A DNA stretch of 64,000 bases from Cynocephalus volans (GCF_027409185.1 NC_084466.1:77420501-77484500); one strand, 5' to 3'. Positions 41,201-55,536 are shown, numbered from the stretch's first letter. The notes: generated by a model not told the origin, from the letters alone. Program-made: numbers and translations.

Positions 41201-42411
41201 ACCATCTGAAGTCATGTTTTATGTAGCCATTTTCCTTACATTGATAGCTAATGCACATAGCTGGTATTGTTCTAAAGTGATGATTTCATGATAACAGGGT
41301 TCTTGTGCCAGCTTCACAATAGCACTCCCAGCAGCAAGTCTCAGACGTGACATATCTGGTTTACTGGAAGGGAAAAAAAAAAAAGGAAGAAGGAATATAG
41401 GTTAGATTTCTGAATGTCTGACAAAACCATTCCTATTCTGTACATCTAATTTTGTAAAAATTCTTCTGGCAAAAAAACAAGGTGACGGGGGAGTAGAAAA
41501 TACTTTGGTCTGAATGTTCTTATGTCAAAAGCCAAATGCCTAGGTGATGGTATTAGGAGGTGGGGCCTTTGGGGAAGTTGGGAATAGTGCCTTTACAAAA
41601 GTGGCCTAAGGAAGCTTGTTTGCCACTTCTACCATGTGGGGACACAGGAAGAAGTCAGCAGTCTGCAACCTGGGAGAGGGTCCTCACCAGAACCTGACCA
41701 TGCTGGCACCCTGATCTTGGACTTCCCAGCCTCCAGAACTGTGAGAAATAAATTCCTGTTGTTTATAAGCTACCCAGTCTGTGATATTTTGTTGCAGCAG
41801 CCTGAACAGACAAGGGAAAAAATAATTTAGTGAAACCAAGTTCTATATTATGTTCACTTAACTTGGGAAGATGGTGTTTAAACTACAAAATTCTTCCCTT
41901 AAACATGTCTATGCTAATATTACTAAAGTCATTTAATTCTCTCACCTGCACAAAACAGCTCTTAGTCAAGCCTAAAAGAAATCTATTTGTATGTTTAGTT
42001 GTTAGATTTGAAGTATTGTACTATGAATTTTTTTCGAGATATGTCTACTTATAGGTTAGGCATAAAAATGTCAACCACAATTACAGTGCTAAGCACAAAA
42101 GTAGTAGAATGAAAGCAGGCGTAGCAGATAAAATGTAACTACTCTTAGCTAGAATTCAACTTTCCAAGTATTTCTGAAAGGCTCCTTTTAAGTATAAGAA
42201 AAGAAAACTGCTAAATGGGGCACACTTCATAGAATTTTAGACTAGTAAATACATCTAAACAACCTTTCCTAATATAGTGATATATTGGTTGAATTACAGG
42301 GATCTTGGACTAGTGTAAGGAGAGAAAGTTATAACACTTTAATTAGAACCCCCTTTGTAGACCTACAGTAAAATATTACTATTCAACACATTCATACAAC
42401 AAATATGTATC

Positions 42412-42453
<42 letters not shown>

Positions 42454-45400
42454 CACTGAGAGGGATTTAAAAGAAAAGACACAGTCAGTCTTCCAAGATC
42501 TAATGATCTAGTTGGTTTAAGACCCTTCCTTTATCTTTCTAAGCATTATATAAAAATACTGACTGAATGCTTGCTAACATTAATAAGGTTCTAAAGTTGC
42601 AGGACATGTCCCAAAGGTGCTTTTCAGTTCATCAATAGCAATATTCCAAGCAGCTATTATTAGGTAAATCAGAGTTCTAGGTTCAGAGAATACAAGCCAG
42701 AAGCTGGATGTTTTCCCCACAGGTATGAATAACAGATGCTTCCTACATATCTGTTCTTAAAATGTTCTGTCTAGAGCAATGGATTCTATTTAATCCAGTA
42801 AGTTTTTTGTTTATTTGTTTTCAGCTTTATTAAGCAGAGGAAACTTGTATTCAAATAAAATTGTACATGGAAGTTTAAAAATTAAACAGAAAAAATCAAG
42901 CTTCCTGAGACGAAACCCCCTTCCCATCCTCAAGTCTCCATCTGCTTTGTTTCTACCAGAAATTCTTCTTAATCCAACTCTAAGCAGTCCCTAAATGTTC
43001 CTGAATGTCATACACATTCCATAGAACATAGCTTATGTGACATTACATAATAGGTATCATTCCAATTACTTTATATAATACACCCTATAAGGAGATATTG
43101 TTGTTATCCCCATTTTACAGATGAGAAATCTGAGACAAGCTAAATAAGTTGCTGATAAATTAAAGGAGCTAATAAATGACAGAACCTAAATTCGAACCTG
43201 TGTAGTCTACCTTCAATCTGTCTCCATGTTGTTAACCACTAAAGTATATTGTCTCTCTTACAGAAGTTACTACAGCCGAGTATAATGGGAACATAAGAAG
43301 TACAAAATAATGTAATCAATAAATTAATTTGAGACAAAATATATTAATACTGGGGAGCTGAGCTGATCAGTATAAAAGTATCTCAAATTCAGTATACATT
43401 TTAAATCAAAACAGTACTTGTAAATCCTAAACACTGGCATATATAAATTATGGGAGTAGAGAGGTGAAGACAACTAATTAGAACAAAAGAAGATAGAGAG
43501 ATGAATTGTATACACAGAACAAAGAGTTTACCAAGTTTTATCTTTATTTAGTTTGAGAATAATGTGCTACTGTTTAACATTCTATGTACAGCATGAGTAA
43601 AATATACAAGGAGAGAACAGAAATGAAGATGGAAAAGGACAAAGCAGCTGACTATCACCTTTTTATGTTTTCTCATTAAAGTCTTTAAACTAGATACATT
43701 TAGGGGGAAAGTTATTCTACTTTATATTACCAAGCAGAGGCACTAAATGGCACTTGTGTTTATATATAGGACAAATCTCTAAATTTTAGCTAATGCTGAC
43801 ATAATAACTACTACCATCAGCAATGCTTCTAAGTGCTATGTGCTAGGTAGTGTTTTAAATACCTTAGATATGCTAACTTATTTAATTATATCATATTGGT
43901 TAGACAAGATAGGTATAATTATCATCTCTACTTTACAGGCAAGGAAACTGAGGTACCTAGAGTTTAAAAAAACTTGCTAAAGGTCACCTAACTAGTAAGA
44001 TATGTTTTCAATCACTATACTATATCTTTCAAACAAAACAAAATAAAAATAAAACCAAAAATAGTGTGTTCATTTTAAATAATCCACATCTAGTACATTT
44101 TTTAAATGTGCAGATTTATTATTGCCTTCCACACAGTCTGTTCTTTTCCCTTTAGACATTATAAGAATGTAAAAAATCAGATATTGATTAGTACACCAAC
44201 ATACTCATATTAGATATTCCAAAAAGTAAGCATCTACTGTTTAAAATACTTGTGATATATAGCAGTATCATGCACCAGACATGTGACTACTATTGCGAAA
44301 TAACCATTGTACAAAAGCATATAACAGTAAAAATACATGCTTACCTACAAAGCAATACTAATTACTGTTTAAAAAAGAAATGGTATCATTCAACAGTACA
44401 CCAGGAGTTGAAATATCATACAATCCAAAGAACTTTGAAATAGTAATTACATACCTAATTTTCCCCTGTTCTGTTAAGTCTCCATCACTATGCAATATTG
44501 TTGTTAGCAATCTTAAGGTAGATGTTCCTGATTTACTGTGATTATTTTTCATTCCAAGTAGCCATCGAACCATCATTTTAATAGCCTGAATCTATTTAAA
44601 AGACAAGTTGACAAATAAAAACATCGCTATATTTTAAAAGAATTTCCACATGAAACTTTAAAAACAATCAAGAAATGTTTTCAAAGGATGCTTTTTAAGA
44701 AAAGAGAATTATTCTTTCCTAGATATAGGAAGATAATTTTGAATGTTTTAAATTAAATATGTTTCACACCCCCACCCACCACAGTGGCAAATGAATATTT
44801 TAACTAAAGACTGGTTGGTTCTTTTGCTGATGTTTTTAAAAATGTTTCCCCAATATGCATTCCACCCTTTAGAACCTAGACTAAAATCACACTGACTTCC
44901 TTAATCAGAAAAGTTAAGTTCCCAACTGCAAACTATATTGAATCTTTTCTACCCAAGAGACTATACCACCTCACATTTGTAAATTTTACAATTAAGTACT
45001 TCAGCACTTTTTACATCCGTTACTTTCTTTACTATTTATCACCACAACCCTTTTTGAAGGGGTAAGTTATCTCTTTTAAAAATGATGTACATATTATCTC
45101 TTTTTCATATATTCTCTCAGCTTTTTACAGAGGTAAGGCTCCAGAGTCAACTGGGTCTTGAACAGCATCTAGCACATGGCAGACACACTGAAGATCCCTT
45201 TCCTGGGCATTTGTTAAGCATGAACTTAAGCACAGTTAGCCAGCCTGCCTTCTAGGTAGTGCTGCTCTTAACTACACAAAACTGCTGCTTGAGACCAATA
45301 CTGAGAAAACAGGGTTAGCTCAGAGCAACTGAGACTCAAGAGCATCAAGCATCATTCAGTGATGCTAGAGGTAGGGCTACTTTACAGGTCTGCAAATATG

Positions 45401-48400
45401 GTATCAGAATTTGAAGGGGGAACAATGTGAAAAATAGTTCATAGTAAGAAATATAAACAAAATCACACACACAGAGAGTCTAAAAGGGTTTGTAAGAAAT
45501 TATAAATAGAAAAATAACAATATTTAATATACTTGTTCCTGGCCTTCACAGTAGCTTGGCAGTGGATAGAGATAAGGTCTACACTAAAGACCATAATAAA
45601 TCAATACTCTCTATACCAGTGATGAATGATCTTTTATGTATAACTCTTAATTCAAGGAATTACAGACTGAATTTTTAAAAATTAAATTAAAAATAGCCTT
45701 ATTAAATCTCATAGAAAAGAAGAACAAGCTTAAAATCTGGATTACCATCTTTACTGAACAGGAGAATGTCCATAAGAATCAGCATTGCCTTTTACTGTTA
45801 AAAGGTATCTCACAGCACATGAGATAATGCCATACAATAAATACCTGAGCAATTTTAATAGCCATATTTCTTGTGATGGAAATAGAAATTTTAACGCTTT
45901 TAATAATAGTATAACATATTAAGTGTACAAAAATAAATAGATCTATGCATATTACTCACCTTGACCATTGTCTCAGGAGAAACCTCTTCATCTGGAACCC
46001 AAAGTTTAGTTGTTTTTTTCCCTGGAAGCTATACAAAAATTAAGGACTTTAAAACATGAATATGAAATCTCATGTTCAATTAATACTTAGGGAATGAATA
46101 AAATGTTTATCTTTTGCAATGACAGTCATTACATATGAATAAAATACCTCACCTAACCCTATTTACTAAAAAAGGTTGAAAGGCATATCTTCACCAGCAC
46201 TCAGATACAGCACTTACAGATCCATTACTACTTGGTTCTTTCTAGGTGTGTGGTAGGACTAACTTTAAAATCTTGGATATGCTCCCATACTTAGTCTCTT
46301 TTTAGGAGAATGATGCAATTACTTAAGACAACTAACAAGGACTAGGATACAAATTAATGGAGCCAAGAAGTATAGTTCTTTAACAAGAGGAAAGTATTTA
46401 AAAAAATGTTGAGCAGGGGTAAAATTAGAAAAGTTTCAAGTTCAAGACAGGTAACAGAAAACGTGTATTATCATCTTCTTACCTAAATGGCAACACACAC
46501 ACACACACCAGGAGCCAAGAGAAGGTCAGAATCATGGGGAAATTTTGAAAAACACAAAATGTACAGCAAAAAAATTTGGAGAGCTTACATCTCCATAAAG
46601 GCACAGAAGTTAACTCCAAAAACAATAGTTTTTTGTTTTTGCTTTTTTTCCCCAGCACAATCACAAAATAATCCTGAGATGATAAGCTGCAGGTACTAGG
46701 AGATGTGAATTCACAGTGGTAGCCAGGAAATTAAAGTAAAGTAGCAAAAGAGCTGAACCAATTTGAACAGTTAAGATCCCTTTTTTACCCCAGGGCAGGA
46801 AACAGGAATCTAGTATCATCTCAGGTAACCCTTTGTCAACATGACAGGTAGCCCCAACATCCAGAAATGCGAAGTCCCCAAACACAAAGAGCTGAATATT
46901 CACATACAGCATAAGACTCATTTTTTCAGCTGAGAAGTGCCTTCAAAGTATGAAGTGGATATAATGAAAAATGAATCATATTATGTACATCCTGATGACA
47001 TTTCTGCACTAAGGATGTCAAGAAGATCCCAAAAGCTTCCATGGGAAAGCTAACAAAAAGAAGCAAGAATTAGATTAACATCAGATTTCTCAACTGCAAA
47101 ATTAAGTGCCAAAAAACACTGTTCTAAATTTTCTGCAGCCAAGTGACTTGAAACACAGAATCCTAGTATTCGAGAACGAATACTAACGGGCTGGCCCATT
47201 AGCTCAATTGGTTACAGCGCAGGCAGCCTTATAACACCAAGGTCAAAGGTTCAGTTCTCCATACGAGCCAGTGGCACCCCCCGCCCGCACAAAAAATGAA
47301 TACTAGAATTTGAGGCGCAAAGTTTGTAAACTACAATCCATTTTGAAAGATTTACTTGAAGATACCCTACACTAAAAAATACAATTCACAAAACTTCAGT
47401 CGGCATAAACTATTGAAAATAGGAAAAAAAAAATACTTTTCACAAGTAAGACCAACAGAGACTAGCAGATGGGTTTAAAAATAATAAAACCATAACAGAT
47501 ACAACAAAAACTAATGACACAGAATATCTAAAAATTATGGGATGGAAAAATATATTAGTGAAGATGAAAAGCATTAAAACAGGATATGGATCTAAATGGA
47601 ATACTGATGTGAACAGGATACTGATGATGTACTTTTTAAAATCTTACACCACCAATAAGATATAAAATTCATGAACATTTGTACAACTAGCAGAATAATA
47701 TCAAAATAAATCAAAACAAAGATGATTTAAAAAAGAGGAAAGACAGAAAACTTCCTCATAGCACAAGACATGACTATACCTCTTTCAAAAACTGATACAT
47801 GAAGCTGAGATGAAAAAGAGTAAATATCTGAAATATGTATAGAAATATAAGGAAATATGTAAAAATAAAATATGCAAAGATTAGAAAATAATCAAAACCG
47901 GCACTCTTCATAAACGATATGATTAAAAATAAAGAGTTTATCAAGAAAGATGGATATAAGATAACTACAAAATGATTCCCAAATCAACCACAAACATAAA
48001 ACGTACTTTTAAGAACTATTTAGTACCTAAGCTGTGCGAGGAAATTTTAAAATTTTCTTTATAGAGAAAACCATAAAAGGTTAAAGAAAGACACTGTGGA
48101 TGGGCAAACAAAGCAGTGGGAAAGAACAAAGACTATAGATGATATTACATGAGTGGTAGCACTGCAAAAAAGGTAAAATTTTTCAGTAAATTGTGCAGGG
48201 AAATTTAGTAATCTTACTGGGGAGTAAAAAGAAATGGAATCCTTACATTAGAGCATACAGAATAAAATATAAATCAATTTCAAATGAATTAAATTTTGTG
48301 TGTGAAAAAAAGCTTAAAACTTTTAGAAGAACATATGGAAGACTATTTTTACAACAGGGAGTAGGGAAGGATTTCTTAGAAAAGACGTAAAAAGTATTAA

Positions 48401-51400
48401 TCATAAAAAAAGTAATAATACATATAGCTACACTAAAATTATGACTTTTGTTCAATGGACACCATAAAGGGAGTGAAAAGACATACCCTAAGTGGGGTTT
48501 TATGCATTTTATGAAGATGTATGTACAGGAAAAAGACAAACCAGGGGGAAAAAAGGCAAAAGATTCTCAAAAGTATTTTCAGAAAGGAGGCATCATGAGT
48601 GATAACTAGACATATGAACAATTTGCATTTCCCTGGGTACTGGTTATAATGAGACACTATTTTATAACTATTAGATGAGCAAAACTTAAGGAATATGACA
48701 ATAATGAGTGATATACACTGCTGGTAGGAAAATAAGTTTTAACAACCATTTTGAAAAATAGTTTGGCAATAAAGCGAAAAGTTATACATATAAATACATT
48801 GAGATTCATCAATTTCACTCACAGTAATATGACCTAGAGAAATATTTGCTCATATACATCAGGAGACCTCTATTAAGAACATTTATCACAGCACTGTTCA
48901 AAAGAGAAATGAAATGGAATAATACAGAGTAATGAATGAATGAACCACAGCCAGATTTAATAAAAAGAATTATTCTTAGCAACAAATATGGAGTGATAAA
49001 AGCAAGTCACCCAAGACTATATATGGCATGATATAATCTTTATAAACCACAAGAACAAGCAAAACTGAACAAGTATGTTGTTTATTTATTTATTTTTTTT
49101 TTAAGGAAAATGTGGTTTTACTAATTTTTTTTTTTTACATTCTAGGATGTTGTTGTGGAGCAGTTGGGCAATTGGGAGGGAGGGGGAGAGGGGAAGGAAA
49201 TGTGATGGAAGAGGGAGAAAGGAGGAGGGGTGGGATTGAGACCTGTGGCACCCCCCTCATTCCCACAGGGGTGGGGGGGTGCCTTCCAGCGGTGGCTTGT
49301 TCATTGCCAGGCTGGGTGCAGATGTCAGGAGGGTGTGGCAAAAGCCCTCACCCCCCACTACTCCAGCTCGGGAACCTGGGGTCCCTCTGGCTGAGAACTG
49401 GTGGTCCTTGCTGGGCTGGCTGCATGTGTTGTGGGGCGTGGCCAAGGCCCGAGGCCTCCCCACCACCTCAGCTCAGGAGAACCTGGGGCACTCCCTGCAG
49501 TGGCTTGCTGGTCACTGCTGGGCTAGCTGATGGGTGGGTGGGGGTGGGGCTCTGACTGAGAGCAAGTATGTTATTTAGAGACATATATGTGGTAAATATA
49601 AAATTTTTTTTATTAAGGAATTAACAAATTCAAAGTTCAAGAAAAGGGAGACCAGAGTCAGGAATAAAATAGAAAGGACTGGAGATTAATAAAACTAGGA
49701 ACTAAAACTTCATGAGTGTCCACTGTATTATAAAATAAAACTTATACAAATGTTACATATATTCCTTTGTATATATAAAATATAACATAAAACAAGACAA
49801 ATTAATGGGTTGAAAGTGGTGAGGAGTTCTGTTCTGTTCCTCACAAGATTGTTTTGAATCAATCTTCCCAATAGAACAAATGGAAAGGCTGGACAAAATA
49901 TTTTTCAAAACTCAGTTTGAAGAGAATAGAGAGCTACAAATCAGTGAGAATTTGCAGGGTAAAGTTTCAAAACAAAAGGGAAGTCAAGAGATTTGAGTCT
50001 GGCACTGAGGTAAGTTTTCTCACACAGATGGTTGCTGACTATGAACGTGAAAGAGGATAAAAAACTGAGAAAAACTTGTATCACTGTCACAGAGCCAGAA
50101 AGACAAGATTTGGAATTCTGGGCCCATTAAGGAGTAGAGGCCTTGTTTAGCACCCTAGATTTCTGGGAGGATCCCAAACAAATACACCCTAGACATAAAG
50201 TAACCAGAAAAATAACCAGGCTGTCAAAAACTGAAGCCAGTTCTCACTTGGATGGACATGATCTGACAATAGCTTAACTGCCTGGCAGAAGCAAAAATCC
50301 TCTCTGGAAGAATATAAGCTCACACGAGCCTCAAATTATCTAGAAGCCAATACAAAATAGAAAAGATTAAAAGCATCCATAGCAAAAAGACAGAAAACCT
50401 TAAGAGGAACAAGACTGCTCACAGACTTCAAAAGAAACAATAAGAAAATGGAAGATAATGGAATAATATATTAGAATCATTGATGAGGGAAAACATACCG
50501 GTCTAGAATTCTAAACACAGAAAAAATATCCTTAAAAAAATAAAGGCAAAATAAGGATACATTTAGACAAACAAAAACTGAAAGAACTCATTAGCAGCAA
50601 TCCACACTAAAATATATTTAAGTAGGTCTTTGGGCAGAAAGAAAATCATCATATGGAAAAGAATGAAAAAGAAAAGAAAGGGGAAAATACAAGGGTACTT
50701 CAAAAAGTTCATGGAAAAACAGGATTGAAAGATAAAATGAATCTTTCCGTGAACTTTTTGAAGTATCTGCATATGTTGGCAAATCTAAACAAATACTATG
50801 TAAAATAACAGCAATAATGGTTCTGTGAATAATAGCACAAGAAAGCATCAGTAAATAAAGTATTCTAAGGTTACTTGTGCTGCACTGAAAGTTCAAAACA
50901 GACTGATATTGGCCTTTAACCAGTCAAAAGTGCATGCTGTAATTTTTAGGGCAACTACTAAAAGAACAACAAAATATAAAATTAACAGGACAGCAAGGGG
51001 AAAGATGGAATAAAAATATTTAATCAAAAATAAGGCATAAAAAAAGAGAAAAATGAACACAGAGCTGATAGAACAAGCTGAAAATAAAAGTTAGATGGCA
51101 GATTAACCCAAATATCACTATTTACACTACATGTGAACAGAATGATCTAATTAAAAGACAGAGTTAACAGAATGTGTGCCAGAACTGGGTTCAGTGCAGT
51201 GTTTTGTATATGCCATTTAGGTGACATTTTCAAGTGCTCTATTAGTTGCTATTAGTCTATCTTTCCCTCTTGAGATTGAGAACGAGATAAAAATGTCTGC
51301 TCTCAGCATTTCTATTGTTTTGGAAGTCCTCACCAGTGCACAGGTGAGGGAAAAAAGAGCATTAAGAGTAGAAGAGAAAAAGCTACCATAATGAATAAAT

Positions 51401-54400
51401 GACATGATTGTGAAAGGAGAAACCCAAAAGAATACTGATTAAGAGAATTAAAAAATATCTCTTACAAAATCCCAGAATACAAAGTCAATATAGAAAAATT
51501 AACTTTCCACATGCCAATAATAAACAATTAAAAAATAAAGATCAAAAATTATATTATTTACAATAGCATCGAAAAACATCAAGTGCCTAGAAACATACTG
51601 AAGAAAGATGCAAGACCTCTGCACAAAAATTTTAAAACTACTGTCAAGAGAAATGAAGGACTACCTAAGTGATTGATTATCTTCATAAGATGGTACGCTC
51701 AGAATTATAACATGTTCATGAAATGGTAATTCTATTGTGGTGAAAATTATCTCCAAATTTTTTCCACTCAGCATAATAACCTGGAGATTACAGTTGTTGT
51801 GTGTATCAACAGTTGTCTCTTTTTACTGATGGATAAGTATAACGTGGTATGGATGTATCCCAGTTTGTTTAACCATTCACCTGCAGAAGGACTTCTGGGT
51901 TGTTTCCAATTCTTAGCTATTATGAGTAAAGCTACTATAAACATTCACATACAAAAAGAAAAAAAATTATCTCCAAATTTATGATTCAATGCAATCCGTA
52001 TCAAAATTCCAGCCAGGTGTGTGTAATGTGTGTGTTGGGGTGGAGTGGTATAGAAAGAACTGACAAGCTAATTCTAAAATTTTGATAGAAATGCAAAGGG
52101 CTAAGAATAGCCAAAACAATCCTGAAGATGATGATGATAATGAAGAAGAGGAAGAAGTCATTGTCAATGACATTTGCAGGACTTATACTGTTAGATATCA
52201 AAACGTGTTACAGTAATTAAAATATACAACATAACAGATTAGAATACAGACATATGACTCAGAACAAAAGTAGCAGTAAAAAGCAGTGGGAAATCTTCAC
52301 AACCTTGGATTTGGCAATGGATTCTCAGATGTGAAATCAAAAGCCACACAAGCAACAAAAGACAAAATATAAAGTGACCTTCACCAAAATTAAAAGCTTT
52401 TGTGCATCAAAAGACACTATCAAGAAAGTGAAAAGACAACCTACAGAATGGGAGAAAATATGTGCAAATCATATATCTGATAAACATCTAGTATACAAAA
52501 TATATAATGAACTCTTACAACTCAAGAACAAAAAGACAACCCTTAAAAAGGTGTAGGGGGGCCCCACAAACAACTTGAATAGTCATTACTCCAAAGAAGA
52601 TATACAAACGGCTAATAAGCACATGAAAAGATGTTCAACAACATGAGTCATTAGGGAAACACAAATGAAAACCACAGTGACATACCGTTTCACACTCATT
52701 AGGATGGCCATAATAAAAAAAAAATTTTTTTTTAAAAGAAAAATTAATAAGTTGGCAAAGTGGAGAAACTGGAATTCCCCTCCACTGCTGATGAGAATAA
52801 AAAGGTACAGTTGCTGTGGAAAACAGTTTTGCAGTTCCTCAAAATATTAAACACAGAATAACCATATGATCAAGCAAATCCATTCCTAGGCATGTACCTC
52901 AAAAGAATTGAAAACAGGTACGCAAATACCCATACACAAATATTCACACTACTCATAATATCCAAAAGGTGGAAATAGCACAAATGTCCAAAAACAAATA
53001 AAAGGATACACACATCATGTTATATGTACACACAATGGAATATTATTCAGCCATATAAATGGAATAAAGTACTGATAAATGCTACAGTATGGATGAACCT
53101 CAAATACATTATGCTAAGTGAAAGAAACCAACATAAAAGGTCACATATTGTATGATACCACTTAAAGGAAACATTCAGAATAAGTACAAATCCATTGAAA
53201 CAGGAAGGGGCTTGGGCAGAGAGAGGGAAGAATGAAAAGTGATTGCTTAAAGAATATATTTTGTAACTACATAGAGGTAATGGTAGTACAACATTGTGAA
53301 TGTACTAAATGCCACTGAATTGTATACTTTAAAATGGTTAATTTTATGTTAAGTAAATTTTACCTCATTTTTTTTTTTAAAAAAAAGCAGTAGGGAAGAC
53401 AGTCTTTTCCATAAATAGTGTTAAGTCAGATGGACATAAAAATAAATTTGGCATCTACCTTTTATCATATACAAAAATCAATTCCGAGTAGTTGGTAGAG
53501 CTAAATGTGAGAGTTAAAACAATAAAACCTCTACAGAAGCGCTGTCCAAAACTCTAGCCACTAGTCATATGTGGCTACTGAGCACTTGAAATGTGTGAAT
53601 GAAGAAATGGACTTCTATTTATCTTAAATAGACACATGTGCCTAGTGGCTACTGATTAGCGTAGGTCTATAAAATAATATATGGAAACATGTTCACAACC
53701 TTGGGAGTAGACAAAAAAGATTTACTATAAGTGACAACCATAAAAAAAAGATGGATAAATTGGCCTTTGTTAATACTAAAAACTTTTTTTTTATTAACTA
53801 GAATTGGCCTTTGTTAATATTAAAAACTTTCCAGCTGGTCAGTTAGCTTAGTTGGTTAGACCATGGTGCTGATAACAACACGGTCTGGGTTCAATCCCTG
53901 TACCAGCCAGCAAAAAAAAAAAAAAAATAGAAACTTCCATTCATCAAAAGACAACCTTAAGAGAATGAAAGGGTAAGCTCCAAGGTAGGAAAAGAAATTT
54001 GCAAAACATATAACCAACAGAATATATAAAGAAATCTTAGAAGTCACTGAGAGGGACTGACAATTTAATAGAAAAATATGGAAAAGACTTGAGCAAGTAC
54101 TTCACAAAAGAGGACATCCAAAACGTACATGTATTTATGAAAAAGTGCTCAAGAGCATGCTGTTAAATCACTCACAAAATGGCTAAAATGTAAAAGAATG
54201 GCATAGCTAACACAGAAGGGGAAATGGTACAAGAACTCTCATTCAGTACAGTAAGAAATGTTCACTGGTACAATCACTTCCATTTGGCAAAATCTTCTAA
54301 AACTGAACTTATACATACCCTCTTACACAAAAATCACACCCCAACAGAAATGCATACATGAGTGCATTAAAAGATTCATAGAAGAATATATTCATAATAG

Positions 54401-55536
54401 CACTACTAATTTAACACTAGAAACAACCCAAATGTCTACAACTAGAACAGATACATTGTGGTATATACAACCAATGGAATACTACAGAGCAATGAAAATG
54501 AACCAACTATTGCTATGTGCAACAAGATACATTGTCACAAACATATTACCATATGAAGGAAGCCAGACATAAAGAAATTACTCTGTATGATTTCATTTAT
54601 AAAAGTTAAAAACAGGTAAAACTAAATGCAGAAGTCAGAATAACTATTATCTTCAGTGAACTGGAGGGCAGACAGTAGTAATAGGAAAGTTTTAGAAAAT
54701 AGGGCTAGCCTGTGGCTCACTTGGGAGAGTGTGGTGCTGATAACACCAAGGCCAAGGGTTCCGATCCCTATATAGGGATAGACAGTTAGTTCACTTGGGA
54801 GAGCTGGCGCTGACAACACCAAGTCAAGGGTTAAGATCCCCTTACCAGTCATCTTTAAAAAAAAAAAAAAAGAAAGAAAGAAATAGAAAATAATAGGATT
54901 TTGGAGGGTACTAGTAATATGCTATTTCTTTACCTACATAATTGATTCCTTAAAAATATTAACTTTGTCATAACTTAATAAGCTGTACTGTTACTCTTCT
55001 GGTATGTACTTTTCTGGTATGTTTTATCTCAAAATTTTTTCATTAAAGAAAACAAACCAGTAAGGATATAGAAAATTTTAAACACACAATTAGCAAACAT
55101 GACCTAAAAAATATACACGAAGTAATATGCTTAGGGGAAGGAAAAGTGAAAGACATGGCTAAAAATCACAGCCAAAGGAACTGGTAGACAATGGAAATTA
55201 ACATAGGCCCTTGGTCTCCAAATCACAGGGCTCTTAGTCAACGAAAGTTAAACAGCCACGAATCATTAAGGATCTAATATATACTATTTACCTTGACTAT
55301 TATCTCCACAAACTACTTTTCCATAATCTCTTAGCTTAAAAGTACCAAAGCATTAAAATGTATTCATTGGATGGAAGAATAATGATTGACATGACACAAG
55401 GCAATACAGCTGCAACACTTAGGAATTTTAATTATATTTTTAAAGGAGAAACTTCATCTCATATTTCTGTTAACTCTCCAGAGAACCTAGTACAGTGCTG
55501 AGGGCACAGCAGACAAAATTGATAGTTATATATGGT

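Larger units (their letters stand above)
46560..49800 (+). mobile_element. HAL1-like LINE (ORF1 plus 3' end), with insertions
   Basis: 46690-46920 is leader-like. At 47020-47120 the ORF1 C-terminal phrase occurs: CAAGAAGATCCCAAAAGCTT, ACAAAAAGAAGCAAGAATTA and GATTAACATCAGATTTCTCA. At 48650-49060 the L1 3' stretch follows: ATACACTGCTGGTAGGAAAA, ATAGTTTGGCAATAAAGCGA, TTATCACAGCACTGTTCAAA. A SINE (47186-47297) and the VNTR element (49085-49562) are nested in it. Confidence 0.6.
49830..53390 (+). mobile_element. L1 remnant, long, plus strand
   Basis: ORF1 region near 50460-50690 (GAAAACATACCGGTCTAGAA, CAAACAAAAACTGAAAGAAC). ORF2 parts are at 51460-51740 and 51980-52200 (GATTCAATGCAATCCGTATC), 52370-52560 (TTTTGTGCATCAAAAGACAC) and 52570-52900. 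The 3' end runs to 53375 (AATGGTTAATTTTATGTTAA). Many stops. It hosts a MITE at 50693 and a nested insertion at 51761-51962. Confidence 0.8.
53395..55045 (+). mobile_element. Second L1 3' half
   Basis: GAAGACAGTCTTTTCCATAA and TATACAAAAATCAATTCCGA open an ORF2 segment. 53940-54600 continues to the L1 3' stretch (AACCCAAATGTCTACAACTA, GGTATATACAACCAATGGAA). Interrupted by MER5 and two SINEs. Confidence 0.7.

Noticed and set aside
49112..49555. 147-residue plus-strand ORF as a new protein
   Set aside because: It lies wholly in the GC-rich VNTR element, is Gly/Pro/Trp/Cys-rich through composition, and begins in the T-rich tail. Open frames are expected in such repeats.
53833..53910. Functional tRNA-Ile(GAT) gene
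   Set aside because: An acceptor mismatch, an anticodon-stem mismatch, a downstream A tail and a flanking duplication mark it as a SINE.
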